Source of the DNA: Aequorivita iocasae
Lineage (GTDB): Bacteria; Bacteroidota; Bacteroidia; Flavobacteriales; Flavobacteriaceae
Assembly: GCF_016757735.1 (NCBI RefSeq)
Contig: NZ_CP068439.1
Location: forward strand, 1,054,001 to 1,118,000
Length of the DNA: 64,000 nt
Reading direction: 5' to 3'
This document shows, piece after piece, positions 8,658-17,544 of this stretch (the first letter of the stretch is position 1; every line of letters starts with the position of its first letter). The notes beneath the pieces are model-generated. The model made no database searches and had not been told where the DNA came from. It saw nothing but the letters and a program-made list of their open reading frames with translations. The position numbers and the translations under genes were made by a program.

Positions 8658-8665
8658 CAAAGGTA
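8658..8665 (-). promoter_or_regulatory. -7 promoter element for the ytxH operon
   Basis: Reads TACCTTTG on the minus strand, 28 bases before the ytxH start. A TTG lies further upstream at 8693-8695, but the 27-base spacer is longer than usual. Confidence 0.6.
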
Positions 8666-8796
8666 CGTATACAGGTTCCGCATTGCTGTTAACAACCGGT
8701 TAATAGTTATTTTTCAATCTATAAAATTGTCTTAAAAAGATGAAATTATAGCCAATTTCTCTTAAAAAAAGAAATATCTTTTAAAGTAAATGTTAA

Positions 8797-10476
8797 TTAT
8801 TCGGCTAATTTAGCCCAAGAGTCGCGTAATGGAACCGTACGGTTAAACACAATTTTATCTGAAGTAGAATCCCTATCCACTACGAAATATCCCAAACGCT
8901 GAAACTGAAACTTATCTTCGGGGTTTGCTTCTTTAATACTCGGTTCAGCATATCCTGTTATTATCTCCAAAGAATTGGGGTTAATGAATTCCATAAAATC
9001 CTTTTCTTTGTTGGTATCTGGTGAAGCTTCTGTAAAAAGACGGTCGTAAAGACGAACTTCCACAGGCAATGCGTGCGCTGCAGATACCCAATGAAGTGTT
9101 CCCTTTACTTTTCGTAATGATGCTTCTGAGCCACTACCGCTTTTACTATCGGGATCGTAGGTACAGTGAATTTCAGTAATATTTCCTTCGGAATCTTTTA
9201 CCACGCTTTCGCCTTTAATAATATAGGCATTCTTTAAACGAACCTCTTTTCCAAGTGTTAAACGGAAAAACTTACGATTTGCTTCCTCAAGAAAATCATC
9301 CCTTTCAATTAAAAGTTCTTTTGAAAAAGGAACTTCGCGACTTCCGGCAGTTTCATCTTCAGGATTGTTTTCTGCTTCCAGCCATTCGGTATTACCTTCA
9401 GGATAATTATCAATAATCAATTTTACAGGATCCAAAACCACCATGATTCGTGGAGCTTTTTTGTTGAGATCTTCACGGACGTTGAATTCCAAATGAGAAA
9501 CGTCAATTAAATTTTCACGTTTTCCAACGCCAATACTTTCAGCAAAATTTTTAATGGAATCTGGCGTATAACCTCTTCGGCGCAATCCGGAAATGGTAGG
9601 CATACGCGGATCGTCCCAACCTGTAACAACGCCGCTACTTACCAATTGTGCAAGTTTTCGTTTGCTGACTACGGTATGGCTTAGGTTTCTACGGGCAAAT
9701 TCGCGCTGTTTGGGGCGTAATTTTTCAGAATCATACACTTGGTCCAAAAACCAATCGTAAAGCTCTCTGTGTGGCAGGAATTCAAGCGTGCAGAAAGAAT
9801 GTGATACTTGCTCAATATAATCACTCTCCCCGTGGGTCCAATCGTACATTGGGAATATTTTCCAATCAGTTCCCGTACGGTGGTGATGTTTGTTGATGGT
9901 TCTGTACATTACTGGATCGCGCATCAACATGTTCGGCGATTCCATATTAATTTTTGCACGAAGCACGTGTTCGCCTTCTTTGGTCTCGCCGTTTTTCATT
10001 TTTTCAAGTAAATCCAAATTCTCCTCAACCGAACGGTTTCTAAAAGGGCTTGGCTTTCCGGGCGTGTTCGGCGTTCCTTTTTGTTCTGCAATGGCTTCCG
10101 AAGTTTGGGAATCAACATACGCTTTTCCATCCTTCACCATTTCCACGGCCCAATCGTACAACTGCTGAAAATAATCAGAGGCATAGCATTCCGTAGCCCA
10201 TTCATAGCCCAGCCAGGAAATATCGCGCTTTATGGCGTCCACAAATTCCTGTTCTTCCTTTGCAGGATTCGTATCATCAAAACGAAGGTTTACCGGGGCA
10301 TTGTAACGCTCGCCCAAACCAAAATTCAAACAAATTGAAGAGGCGTGGCCAATGTGAAGATAGCCGTTCGGCTCTGGTGGAAAACGGAAACACAACTGTT
10401 CCTTTGTATAGCCTTTTGATAAGTCTTCTTCAATGATGTGTTCTATAAAATTCAGCGGCGTGGCTTCGTTACTCAT
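8797..10476 (-). CDS. glnS: glutamine--tRNA ligase
   Basis: This 559-residue class I synthetase charges tRNA-Gln directly. The HIGH motif is at residues 41-44 after FRFPPEPNGYL, which is diagnostic for GlnRS over GluRS. The KMSKS-type loop is VVSKR at 269-273, and the beta-barrel anticodon-binding domains fill the C-terminal half. I chose the ATG at 10476 (MSNEATPLNF) because the promoter TACCTTTG lies at 10505-10498; a longer reading would run through that promoter. Presence of GlnRS implies direct glutaminylation, at least in part, instead of the GatCAB route. Confidence 0.96.
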   Translation of the reverse strand: MSNEATPLNFIEHIIEEDLSKGYTKEQLCFRFPPEPNGYLHIGHASSICLNFGLGERYNAPVNLRFDDTNPAKEEQEFVDAIKRDISWLGYEWATECYASDYFQQLYDWAVEMVKDGKAYVDSQTSEAIAEQKGTPNTPGKPSPFRNRSVEENLDLLEKMKNGETKEGEHVLRAKINMESPNMLMRDPVMYRTINKHHHRTGTDWKIFPMYDWTHGESDYIEQVSHSFCTLEFLPHRELYDWFLDQVYDSEKLRPKQREFARRNLSHTVVSKRKLAQLVSSGVVTGWDDPRMPTISGLRRRGYTPDSIKNFAESIGVGKRENLIDVSHLEFNVREDLNKKAPRIMVVLDPVKLIIDNYPEGNTEWLEAENNPEDETAGSREVPFSKELLIERDDFLEEANRKFFRLTLGKEVRLKNAYIIKGESVVKDSEGNITEIHCTYDPDSKSGSGSEASLRKVKGTLHWVSAAHALPVEVRLYDRLFTEASPDTNKEKDFMEFINPNSLEIITGYAEPSIKEANPEDKFQFQRLGYFVVDRDSTSDKIVFNRTVPLRDSWAKLAE

Positions 10477-10497
10477 ATAAATATTTTTTATGAAGTG

Positions 10498-10505
10498 CAA
10501 AGGTA
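10498..10505 (-). promoter_or_regulatory. -7 promoter element for glnS
   Basis: TACCTTTG on the minus strand, ending 21 bases before the glnS ATG. The distance and exact match support the shorter glnS start. Confidence 0.65.
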
Positions 10506-10572
10506 ACCAATTAACTGAAAAAGCTATCTTCCAAAAAAAGGTTTCGACTGCGCTCAACCGGACATTCTAACA

Positions 10573-10580
10573 TATATTTG
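10573..10580 (+). promoter_or_regulatory. -7 promoter element for folB
   Basis: TATATTTG fits TAnnTTTG and ends 14 bases before the folB ATG. Confidence 0.6.
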
Positions 10581-10594
10581 CTTAAATTATTTTT

Positions 10595-10951
10595 ATGGGC
10601 ACCATTCGTTTAAAAAATATAAAGATTTACGCCTTTCACGGCTGTTTGATCGAGGAAGGACAGATAGGCTCTGATTATTTGGTAAACCTTTCGGTGAAGG
10701 CAGATTTAAAGAATCCTTCCGAAACCGATGAACTTGCCGATACCGTAGATTATGTGATTCTTCAAAAAATTGTGAGGGAAGAAATGGCGGTGCGCGCCAA
10801 GCTTTTGGAACACGTTGCAAAACGGATTATCGATTCAATTTTATTAAAGGTTGAAATGGTGAACGAAGTGAAAGTTACCGTAGCCAAACGGAATCCACCC
10901 ATTGGGGGCGATGTGGCAGAAGTGAGTGTAACGATGAAAAGGAAACGGTAA
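10595..10951 (+). CDS. folB: dihydroneopterin aldolase
   Basis: This 118-residue protein begins MGTIRLKNIKIYAFHGCLIE. The YAFHGC motif and a following acidic loop are typical of FolB, and so is the Y-pocket segment ADTVDYVILQKIV around residues 48-60. The enzyme cleaves dihydroneopterin to 6-hydroxymethyl-dihydropterin and glycolaldehyde in folate synthesis. The conserved lysine near the end is seen in KVTVAKRNPPIGG. It is transcribed away from glnS, and a tRNA gene follows at 57 bases. Length is normal for the family. Confidence 0.93.
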   Translation: MGTIRLKNIKIYAFHGCLIEEGQIGSDYLVNLSVKADLKNPSETDELADTVDYVILQKIVREEMAVRAKLLEHVAKRIIDSILLKVEMVNEVKVTVAKRNPPIGGDVAEVSVTMKRKR

Positions 10952-10987
10952 TTTGTTTTTTAATAGGATTTTTAAGTTTAATTTTTT

Positions 10988-10995
10988 TACATTTG
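10988..10995 (+). promoter_or_regulatory. -7 promoter element for tRNA-Cys
   Basis: TACATTTG followed by CAA, ending 12 bases before the tRNA. The same TACATTTGCAA occurs at the same distance before the tRNA at 36896. Confidence 0.65.
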
Positions 10996-11007
10996 CAAGC
11001 CTAACAG

Positions 11008-11078
11008 GGTATCGTGGCCGAGTGGCTAGGCTCAGCTCTGCAAAAGCTGCTACAGCGGTTCGAATCCGCTCGATACCT
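11008..11078 (+). tRNA. tRNA-Cys (anticodon GCA)
   Basis: A full cloverleaf can be drawn by eye. The acceptor stem is GGTATCG/CGATACC and the D arm GCC...GGC. The anticodon stem CAGCT/AGCTG carries loop CTGCAAA (anticodon GCA), and the T arm is AGCGG-TTCGAAT-CCGCT. Discriminator is T (U73), the cysteine identity base. CCA is not encoded. Confidence 0.97.
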
Positions 11079-11080
11079 CT

Positions 11081-11113
11081 AAAAACCTTCAACGTTTTGT
11101 TGAAGGTTTTTTT
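11081..11113 (+). terminator. intrinsic terminator after tRNA-Cys
   Basis: AACCTTCAAC / GTTGAAGGTT hairpin with loop GTTTT followed by a T run, 2 bases after the tRNA. A-run on the other side may make it work both ways. Confidence 0.88.
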
Positions 11114-11132
11114 AATATTCAAAATTCTAAGA

Positions 11133-11561
11133 ATGCGTAAATTAGCTATACTCTCAATAATTTGTTCTTTATTTATTGCCTGCACAACATATACAATTCC
11201 GGTAGAAAGTTTTCGGGAGCAAATGATGAAGGAAACTTCAGAAACCATGAAACAGGTGAAGATTGATAATCCTCTGTTTTATAGAAATATAAAATACAAC
11301 TCCAACAACATTAAACGCATCATTGTTACCGAAAAAGATGGTAAACGTACTTATTTAGACAATTCCCCCTCAATAGAAATGCGGGTTACACACGTTAATG
11401 GTAAAAAATATCATTTTTATTTTGACACCGTTATTCTGGAAAATGATACTTTAAAAGGCAGCCGTGCGCGGTTGGCAAAAGGTTTGGACCGTGAAATTCC
11501 GTTGGACAGTATTGTAACTATTGAAGTTCAGGATGGTGGAAAAAATTATAAATACAAATAG
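11133..11561 (+). CDS. small lipoprotein, unknown function
   Basis: This 142-residue protein has an N-terminal signal MRKLAILSIICSLFIAC whose cysteine at 17 fits a lipobox (FIAC). The mature part is polar and beta-rich, with no recognised domain. The reading frame is open upstream to 10953, but that would overlap the tRNA and its terminator, so the start at 11133 after the terminator is right. It converges on the LysE-family gene with a 2-base gap. Related uncharacterised lipoproteins probably exist in Flavobacteriaceae, but I cannot name a family. Confidence 0.7.
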   Translation: MRKLAILSIICSLFIACTTYTIPVESFREQMMKETSETMKQVKIDNPLFYRNIKYNSNNIKRIIVTEKDGKRTYLDNSPSIEMRVTHVNGKKYHFYFDTVILENDTLKGSRARLAKGLDREIPLDSIVTIEVQDGGKNYKYK

Positions 11562-11563
11562 TT

Positions 11564-12277
11564 TTATAAAGGTTCCTCTACGGGCGGAATAGGTTTTTCC
11601 GTATGTTCTTGCTGTCCCGGTATTCTTTCAAGGCCTGCCTCTACTCCTTTAGGGAAAATCCCTTGGATAAGTAGTAAAATTCCAAAACATAAAATTAAAA
11701 TGCTTACCCATTTTTTTGTTTTGAAAATGAAACGAGGGGTCATTTTGTTTTTAAGTTTTTTGGCCAATACCATTTTCAAAAGATCCGTGAGGAAAAAAGT
11801 GGCCAATACTGTTGAAATAAAAAGAAAAACGCCGTTATCTGAAGTTGTAAGCGCATTTGCCATAATTAAAGTTCCGATCCAACCCGCCAAAACGCCGAAG
11901 TTTACAAAATTTAAAAGAAAGCCTTTCAGGAATAATCCGCCTAGGTTTTTTTTCACTTTTACGGCGTAGTGCTCCCTTACAATCTTAAAAACCGATCTGT
12001 TGGTGCGGATGTACGAAATGATTCCGTAAGCAATAAGAATTGCACCGCCAAAAATAAGAAGTCCCGGATCGTGTTTTACTTTTTCAAGTATTCTGCTAGT
12101 ACTGAAAAAAGCTATTACAATGAAAATTATATCGGCAAAAATAGCCCCGAGATCAAAAAAAATTGCTGCTTTAATACCTTTGGTAATTGCAGTTTCAATC
12201 AATGTGAAAAAGACAGGACCGACGGCAAATGCCAATAGAAATCCGTAAAATGCAGCGTAGGGTAATCCGTCAAACAT
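11564..12277 (-). CDS. LysE family translocator
   Basis: This 237-residue membrane protein has about six hydrophobic segments (near 8-30, 36-60, 68-85, 110-135, 145-165 and 185-205). The N-terminal GFLLAFAVGPVFFTLIETAI matches the LysE/RhtB family signature (G-x-GP region). Members export amino acids or related small molecules; the substrate here cannot be told. The C-terminal tail is Pro/Glu-rich. I start at the ATG at 12277, since the longer reading begins with TTG. It is the last gene of a likely rnr-GIN-LysE operon. Confidence 0.85.
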   Translation of the reverse strand: MFDGLPYAAFYGFLLAFAVGPVFFTLIETAITKGIKAAIFFDLGAIFADIIFIVIAFFSTSRILEKVKHDPGLLIFGGAILIAYGIISYIRTNRSVFKIVREHYAVKVKKNLGGLFLKGFLLNFVNFGVLAGWIGTLIMANALTTSDNGVFLFISTVLATFFLTDLLKMVLAKKLKNKMTPRFIFKTKKWVSILILCFGILLLIQGIFPKGVEAGLERIPGQQEHTEKPIPPVEEPL

Positions 12278-12322
12278 AGTGAGGTAAAAATACAAATTAC
12301 TTTTACCTATTACTGTAAAAAA

Positions 12323-13000
12323 TTAAATTTTGCCTTTTACAATTTCAATTTTTCCCCCGGCAAATTTCTTTTTCTTCACGTCTTTCGGATTTCCGAAAAC
12401 TTTTATATTTCCACCGGCCGTAACTTTGGCTTCAATTTTTTCGGAACAGTAGATTGTTACTGCACCGCCGGCTGTTACGGTAACGTAAGCTTCTTTTGAA
12501 AGAAGCTCTTCAGCATCATAAACTCCTCCAGAATTGATGTTAATATCTTGATTTTCTGAAGTTCCCTTCGCCTTAACCACCGCTCCCGAAACTGATTTAA
12601 TTTCGAGATTTTCGGTAGCAATTATCACATTTATTTTTCCCCCTTCCTGGGCTCTAAGTTCTAGTGAAGATTCTTTTATTTCGGTTTCAGAATAAATTTC
12701 AGAACCTTCGTTTGCGTCAATAATAGAAATATTTTTAAAGTAAAGCGTTACGGTTGTAGCATCTCCATCAAAACGTTCCTCAAGCTCCATTCTAACCTTT
12801 AAAACTCCATTATCATTGATGGTTTTTACAAATTCTGTATTCTCACCTTCTACAACTACTTTATTTTCGTCGGAAGGAACAAGTTTCACGGTAATAAGAT
12901 CGTAAACTTTTAATTCATTGAAATCTCCCACGTCCGTTGTTTGTTGCGAAAATGCAATAGCAGAAACACAAAGTATCGCAATAAAAAATAGATTTTTCAT
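12323..13000 (-). CDS. head-GIN (DUF2807) exported protein
   Basis: This 225-residue protein has a signal peptide (about residues 1-18, AIAFSQ) followed by a repeating beta-strand pattern with regular Gly/Val/Ala turns, for example VTAGGAVTIYCSEKIEAKVT. This is the putative auto-transporter adhesin head GIN domain common in Bacteroidota. It is expected in the periplasm or on the surface; its function is undefined. A 12-base gap separates it from rnr upstream, so the two are probably cotranscribed. Confidence 0.87.
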   Translation of the reverse strand: MKNLFFIAILCVSAIAFSQQTTDVGDFNELKVYDLITVKLVPSDENKVVVEGENTEFVKTINDNGVLKVRMELEERFDGDATTVTLYFKNISIIDANEGSEIYSETEIKESSLELRAQEGGKINVIIATENLEIKSVSGAVVKAKGTSENQDININSGGVYDAEELLSKEAYVTVTAGGAVTIYCSEKIEAKVTAGGNIKVFGNPKDVKKKKFAGGKIEIVKGKI

Positions 13001-13012
13001 CTTCAGAAATTT

Positions 13013-15220
13013 TTAGTTTTTATATTCTTTCCGATGCCCAAGCATTGTAAAATCGAGATGTTTCTTCACTAAATCTGCATTCTTCACTTTTACATAAACT
13101 TCATCGCCAAGCTGATACACATTCTTGGTACGTTGGCCAATGACGGCAAATTCCTCCCTGTCAAATTCATAACGATCATCATTCAAATCCTGCAAACGAA
13201 CCATGCCCTCGCATTTGTTAGAAATAATTTCTACATAAATTCCCCATTCGGTAACTCCTGAAATTACTCCTAAAAATTCTTGATCCTGATGATCCTGCAT
13301 ATATTTTACCTGCATATATTTTATGCTATCGCGTTCTGCATTTGTGGCAAGATTTTCCATGTCGCTGCTGTGGCCGCATTTTTCTTCGTATTCTTCTTCT
13401 TTTGCAGATTTTCCGCCATCCAAATAATGCTGAAGAAGTCTGTGAACCATCACATCGGGATAACGACGAATGGGTGAAGTGAAATGTGTGTAATAATCAA
13501 ACGCTAAACCGTAATGGCCAATGTTATGGGTTGTGTACATTGCTTTACTCATACTTCTAATAGCAAGCGTATCAATCAAATTCTGCTCTTTTTTGCCCTG
13601 AACATCTTTTAAAAGTTTATTCATGGATTGGGCTGTGGAATGACGGTCTTTGGTGTTCAGTTTGTAACCGAAGCGTTTAATTATATTTTCCAAAGCCGCT
13701 ATTTTTTCATCATCCGGTTCGTCGTGCACGCGATAAACAAAAGTCTTTTTAGGCTCCTTTTTTCCTATGAATTCAGCCACACTTCTGTTTGCCAAAAGCA
13801 TAAATTCCTCAATCAGTTTGTTCGCATCTTTGCTTTCCTTGAAATAAACTCCTTCGGGATTGTTATTTTCATCGAGTATGAATTTTACTTCTACTTTATC
13901 GAAAGAAATAGCACCGGCACGCATACGTTTTGTTCGCAATGTTTTTGCGAGACGGTCCATTTCCAAAATTGCATCAGCAATTTCTGGTTTTACTGTATAT
14001 TCTTTATCAGTAATTGAAATTTTTGAGGGAATGGTATGTGTTTCATCCTTCGGATTTTCAATAATGTGCTGCGCTTCTTCATAAGCAAACCGGGCATCAC
14101 TATAAGTAACTGTTCTTCCAAACCACTGTTTTACAACTTCAGCTTTTTGGTTCATTTCAAACACTGCGGAAAAAGTATATTTTTCCTCATTCGGCCGAAG
14201 GGAACACGCGTTGTTTGAAAGAATTTCAGGAAGCATCGGTACTACCCTATCAACCAAATAGACCGAAGTTGCACGCTCGTAAGCTTCATCGTCCAATTCA
14301 GTTCCAGCTTTAAGATAATGTGAAACATCTGCAATATGGATTCCTATTTCATAATTTCCATTCTCGAGTTTTTCAAAAGAAAGCGCATCATCAAAATCCT
14401 TTGCATCTTTTGGATCTATCGTAAAAGTCAAAACATCGCGCATATCGCGGCGGTTTTTAATTTCCGAAGCTTTTATTGAAGTATCAATTTTATTGGCATA
14501 GTCTTCCACTTCCTGCGGAAATTCATAGGGAAGTCCGTATTGGGCCAGAATGGAATGGATTTCAGTATTATGTTCGCCGGGCATTCCCAGAACTTTAATA
14601 ATCCTTCCGAAAGGAGAATCGGCTTTTTCGGGCCAATCTTCCATGGCTACCAATACTTTTTCACCGTTCTTTGCACCATTAATTTTATTCTTTGGCACAA
14701 AAATATCTGTGTACATTTTATAATCGGTAACGTCAACAAAGGCAAAATTTTCCTGCACTTGAATGGTACCAACGAATTCCGTCCGTTTTCTTTCTAAAAT
14801 TTTTGTTACCTCTCCTTCTGTCTTGCCGCCTTTTTTTCGCTTAAAAACATACACTTCAACAATATCACCATTTAAGGCTTTGTTTAGGTTTTTGCTTTTT
14901 ACGTAAATATCGTCCTCTAAATCCTCAACGATAATATAACCTTGGCCACGGCCTGCTATATCTACTTTTCCTGTGTAATAATTCTGGGAAGGGGTAAGTA
15001 TGTATTTGCCGCGTTCTATTTCCTGAATGCTCCCCTTGCCCTGCAGATCCTTTAGTTTTTTTACTATTTGGTTTCTGCTGCTGGGGTCGTCAAGTTGCAG
15101 TTTTGCAGCAATTTGTTTGTAGTTGAAAGCTTGTGAATGATCTTTCCGAAGTATGTTCAGTATGGTTTGGGAAAGATTTTCAATTTTATTGTTTTTCTTT
15201 TTTTGTTTATGTCTAGGCAT
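13013..15220 (-). CDS. rnr: ribonuclease R
   Basis: This 735-residue 3'-5' exoribonuclease degrades structured RNA. It opens with a basic stretch MPRHKQKKKNNK and a winged-helix segment (about 20-75), then cold-shock OB folds. The RNB catalytic domain carries the acidic motif DPKDAKDFDDALSFE around residue 270, plus HYGLAFDYYTHFTSPIRRYPD. An S1 domain lies near the C-terminus (FLGVISGVTEWGIYVEI). The ATG at 15220 is preferred over the longer reading, whose extra 13 residues are not RNase-like. The gene points away from the AT-rich gap at 15.5-16.1 kb. Confidence 0.95.
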   Translation of the reverse strand: MPRHKQKKKNNKIENLSQTILNILRKDHSQAFNYKQIAAKLQLDDPSSRNQIVKKLKDLQGKGSIQEIERGKYILTPSQNYYTGKVDIAGRGQGYIIVEDLEDDIYVKSKNLNKALNGDIVEVYVFKRKKGGKTEGEVTKILERKRTEFVGTIQVQENFAFVDVTDYKMYTDIFVPKNKINGAKNGEKVLVAMEDWPEKADSPFGRIIKVLGMPGEHNTEIHSILAQYGLPYEFPQEVEDYANKIDTSIKASEIKNRRDMRDVLTFTIDPKDAKDFDDALSFEKLENGNYEIGIHIADVSHYLKAGTELDDEAYERATSVYLVDRVVPMLPEILSNNACSLRPNEEKYTFSAVFEMNQKAEVVKQWFGRTVTYSDARFAYEEAQHIIENPKDETHTIPSKISITDKEYTVKPEIADAILEMDRLAKTLRTKRMRAGAISFDKVEVKFILDENNNPEGVYFKESKDANKLIEEFMLLANRSVAEFIGKKEPKKTFVYRVHDEPDDEKIAALENIIKRFGYKLNTKDRHSTAQSMNKLLKDVQGKKEQNLIDTLAIRSMSKAMYTTHNIGHYGLAFDYYTHFTSPIRRYPDVMVHRLLQHYLDGGKSAKEEEYEEKCGHSSDMENLATNAERDSIKYMQVKYMQDHQDQEFLGVISGVTEWGIYVEIISNKCEGMVRLQDLNDDRYEFDREEFAVIGQRTKNVYQLGDEVYVKVKNADLVKKHLDFTMLGHRKEYKN

Positions 15221-15331
15221 AGTTGTTTTTGTAATTAGCGTAAAAGTACTACTTCTCAAAGAATGACGTGTTTACATTAGGAAAGATTTAGTACCTTAGG
15301 AAGGCTGACTTAATTTTTATAAAAGTCTAAA

Positions 15332-15526
15332 ATGAAGCACTTTAAAACAATTGCTATTTTTCAATATCCTGCAGAATATGCGGTGCTTCAACTTTTGTTT
15401 GATCAGGCAGCGATTCGGTATATTTTTCAAAATGAAACCATGATCAGCGTTTTTCCGTTCTATTCCAACGCTATTGGTGGCATTCGTCTTCAAGTCCATA
15501 TAGAGGATATGGCGCAGGCTGAGTAA
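15332..15526 (+). CDS. DUF2007-like small protein
   Basis: This 64-residue protein, MKHFKTIAIFQYPAEYAVLQ..., shows the DUF2007 pattern. It has a beta strand (KTIAIFQ), a helix beginning with the Ala/Glu pair that selects 'which copy' (PAEYAVLQLLFDQAAI), then a second strand and an acidic end. DUF2007 proteins are putative signal-transducing domains of unknown role. A near-promoter TACCTTAG lies 33 bases upstream. It faces away from rnr and stands directly left of the large intergenic gap. Confidence 0.72.
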   Translation: MKHFKTIAIFQYPAEYAVLQLLFDQAAIRYIFQNETMISVFPFYSNAIGGIRLQVHIEDMAQAE

Positions 15527-16136
15527 ATTATCAAAAACTTGGACACTCCTTCCAATCTGAAGATAGTTTAAGAAAACTCCAAAAATTTATTTCAGTGAAA
15601 TTTATTGTTATCAACATATAATTATACATCATTTCTTTTTTTGAAATTTTTAAAATAAAAAATGGTGATGATGATAGGGTGTTAATATGTACAATAACTT
15701 TTTAATATTTTGTTTTGAAATCAATTTATTCCCTTTTAATAAAAGGTTGTTAACATAAATTTAAGATTTAAAGGCCTTGGAAATAATGGAATAGCAGAAA
15801 TAGTTAACAACGGTGAATAACCTATTTTGACAACTAAAATCTTATAAGTTTTTATTGAAATCTTGTTTGAAACGAAAGAAATGCTGCTAATAAATTACAC
15901 GTAAAAAATGAATTAAATTTTTGGTGTTCTGCAAATTTTAAACCTATTGTAAATAATCCGCGAACGTGCAATTTTAATTGTCGTAATTCCGCAAACAAAT
16001 ATCAACAATGTTGTTAACCAAATAATGACGTTAGCGTTAAGAAATCGTTATCAATTGAAAATCAATAGGTAATGAACACGATTGTTGGGATAATTAATTA
16101 TAAATGTATTTCTACTTAAATAAATACACGATGTTT
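15527..16136. other. AT-rich gene-free stretch with repeated GTTAAC / TTATCAACA motifs; candidate replication origin
   Basis: This is the only gap above 300 bases, and no ORF of useful size is present. It holds a cluster of related motifs: TTATCAACA at 15608, TTGTTAACA at 15747, GTTAACAAC at 15803, TATCAACA at 16000, TTGTTAACC at 16011 and CGTTATCAA near 16047. TTATCAACA differs from the DnaA box TTATCCACA by one base. Long A/T tracts lie around 15640-15760. Flanking rnr (left) and rpiB (right) point away. I infer a possible oriC; no exact consensus DnaA box was found, so this stays tentative. Confidence 0.4.
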
Positions 16137-16144
16137 TATCTTTG
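16137..16144 (+). promoter_or_regulatory. -7 promoter element for rpiB
   Basis: TATCTTTG, ending 14 bases before the rpiB ATG; exact match to TAnnTTTG. Confidence 0.65.
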
Positions 16145-16158
16145 AAAAAAATATAGTT

Positions 16159-16590
16159 ATGAAAATTTCCATCGGCAACGACCACGCAGGCACAGAGTAT
16201 AAATTTGAAATCGTTTCCTTTCTTGAAAAAGAAGGCCATACAGTTATTAACCACGGAACCGACAGCGAAGCAAGTGTGGATTATCCAGATTTTGTACATC
16301 CAGTTGCAAACGATGTTGAAAACGGAAATGTAGATTTTGGAATTATAATCTGCGGCAGCGGAAACGGGGCAAATATGACCGCCAACAAACACCAAAAAGT
16401 GCGTTCCGCACTTTGCTGGACCAAGGAAATTACCGAGCTGGCGCGTCAACACAACGATGCCAATATTTTAAGCATTCCCGCACGTTTCACCAGCAAACCT
16501 CAAGCTGTTGAAATGGTAAAAACCTTTCTAAAAACCGAATTTGAGGGTGGCCGCCATCAAAACCGGGTTGAAAAAATAGCCTGCTCATAA
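16159..16590 (+). CDS. rpiB: ribose-5-phosphate isomerase B
   Basis: This 143-residue enzyme interconverts ribose 5-phosphate and ribulose 5-phosphate in the pentose phosphate pathway. The N-terminus MKISIGNDHAGTEYK carries the DHAG substrate-binding motif. The phosphate/active-site loop is CGSGNG at residues 65-70, with Cys65 as the expected base, and the LARQHNDANIL segment (about 95-105) is typical of the RpiB/LacAB family. It is followed at 9 bases by a cation transporter, so the two are likely cotranscribed. Confidence 0.93.
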   Translation: MKISIGNDHAGTEYKFEIVSFLEKEGHTVINHGTDSEASVDYPDFVHPVANDVENGNVDFGIIICGSGNGANMTANKHQKVRSALCWTKEITELARQHNDANILSIPARFTSKPQAVEMVKTFLKTEFEGGRHQNRVEKIACS

Positions 16591-16599
16591 CTTAATAAA

Positions 16600-17529
16600 A
16601 TGGCGCATAACCACGCACATTCCCATAACGATTCGCATGGGCATTCGCATCCTGATTTAAAGGGAAGGAAGCTTTTGCTTTCCATTCTTTTGAATATTGC
16701 TATTACCGTTGCACAAGTTATCGGGGGTTTGATTTCCGGTAGCTTATCGCTGCTATCTGATGCGCTTCACAATTTCAGCGATGTACTTTCTTTAATTGTA
16801 AGTTACATTGCCGACAGATATTCAAAAAAAGATGCTTCAGTAACCAAAACTTTCGGTTACAAACGTGCTGAAATAATAGCAGCATTCGTGAATTCGGCTA
16901 CTTTAATCGTGGTTGCAATCTATCTTATTTACGAAGCAATCCTTCGCTTTATGGATCCGCATACCATTGAAAGTGGATTGGTAATTTGGTTAGCGATTTT
17001 AGGAATTGTTTTCAACGGTTTCAGTGTTTTGCTTCTTTTTAAAGATTCAAAAAGCAATATGAATATGCGCTCTGCCTATTTACATTTGCTGACGGATATG
17101 GCAGCTTCCGTCGCTGTTTTGATTGGCGGGTTGTTGATGAAATATTTTGAATGGTTTTGGGTGGACAGCCTACTCACATTACTTATTGCCCTATATTTAA
17201 TAGTTATGGGTTATGGTTTATTGAAAAGCTCATTCAAGGTTTTGATGCTTTTTACTCCGGATGACTTAAATTTGGAAGTGATTCATGATGCGGTTTGTAC
17301 CATTCCAGGAATAAAAAACATACACCATATTCATATTTGGCAACTAAACGAACAGGAAACCCATTTGGAAGCTCATGTAGATTTTTATGAAGATGTCACG
17401 CTTTCAGAATTTGATGCTGTGTTAACAAAAATGGAAGAATTACTGTATCACGATTTCGGAATAAACCACGTAACCATCCAACCCGAACATCAAAAAGATG
17501 ATCCAAAGGATATTATTGTTCAGGATTGA
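16600..17529 (+). CDS. cation diffusion facilitator (zinc/cobalt efflux, CzcD/ZitB type)
   Basis: This 309-residue membrane protein exports divalent metal in exchange for protons. The His-rich N-terminus (MAHNHAHSHNDSHGHSHPD) is typical of zinc CDFs. Six membrane segments span about 24-205. The intramembrane metal site is visible as His57/Asp61 in SDALHNFSD and His162/Asp166 in HLLTD. A C-terminal ferredoxin-like cytoplasmic domain (about 215-295) contains HHIHIWQL. It sits between rpiB and elaA with short gaps of 9 and 15 bases. Confidence 0.93.
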   Translation: MAHNHAHSHNDSHGHSHPDLKGRKLLLSILLNIAITVAQVIGGLISGSLSLLSDALHNFSDVLSLIVSYIADRYSKKDASVTKTFGYKRAEIIAAFVNSATLIVVAIYLIYEAILRFMDPHTIESGLVIWLAILGIVFNGFSVLLLFKDSKSNMNMRSAYLHLLTDMAASVAVLIGGLLMKYFEWFWVDSLLTLLIALYLIVMGYGLLKSSFKVLMLFTPDDLNLEVIHDAVCTIPGIKNIHHIHIWQLNEQETHLEAHVDFYEDVTLSEFDAVLTKMEELLYHDFGINHVTIQPEHQKDDPKDIIVQD

Positions 17530-17544
17530 TTTATTTAAAATGCT

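Noticed and set aside
8690-8707. GTTAACAACCGG-type word as another origin element
   Set aside because: A single copy next to the ytxH promoter; more likely chance, and it lowers the weight of similar words in the candidate origin.
10953-11132. Upstream extension of the lipoprotein gene
   Set aside because: It runs through the tRNA-Cys and its terminator; the signal peptide begins at 11133.
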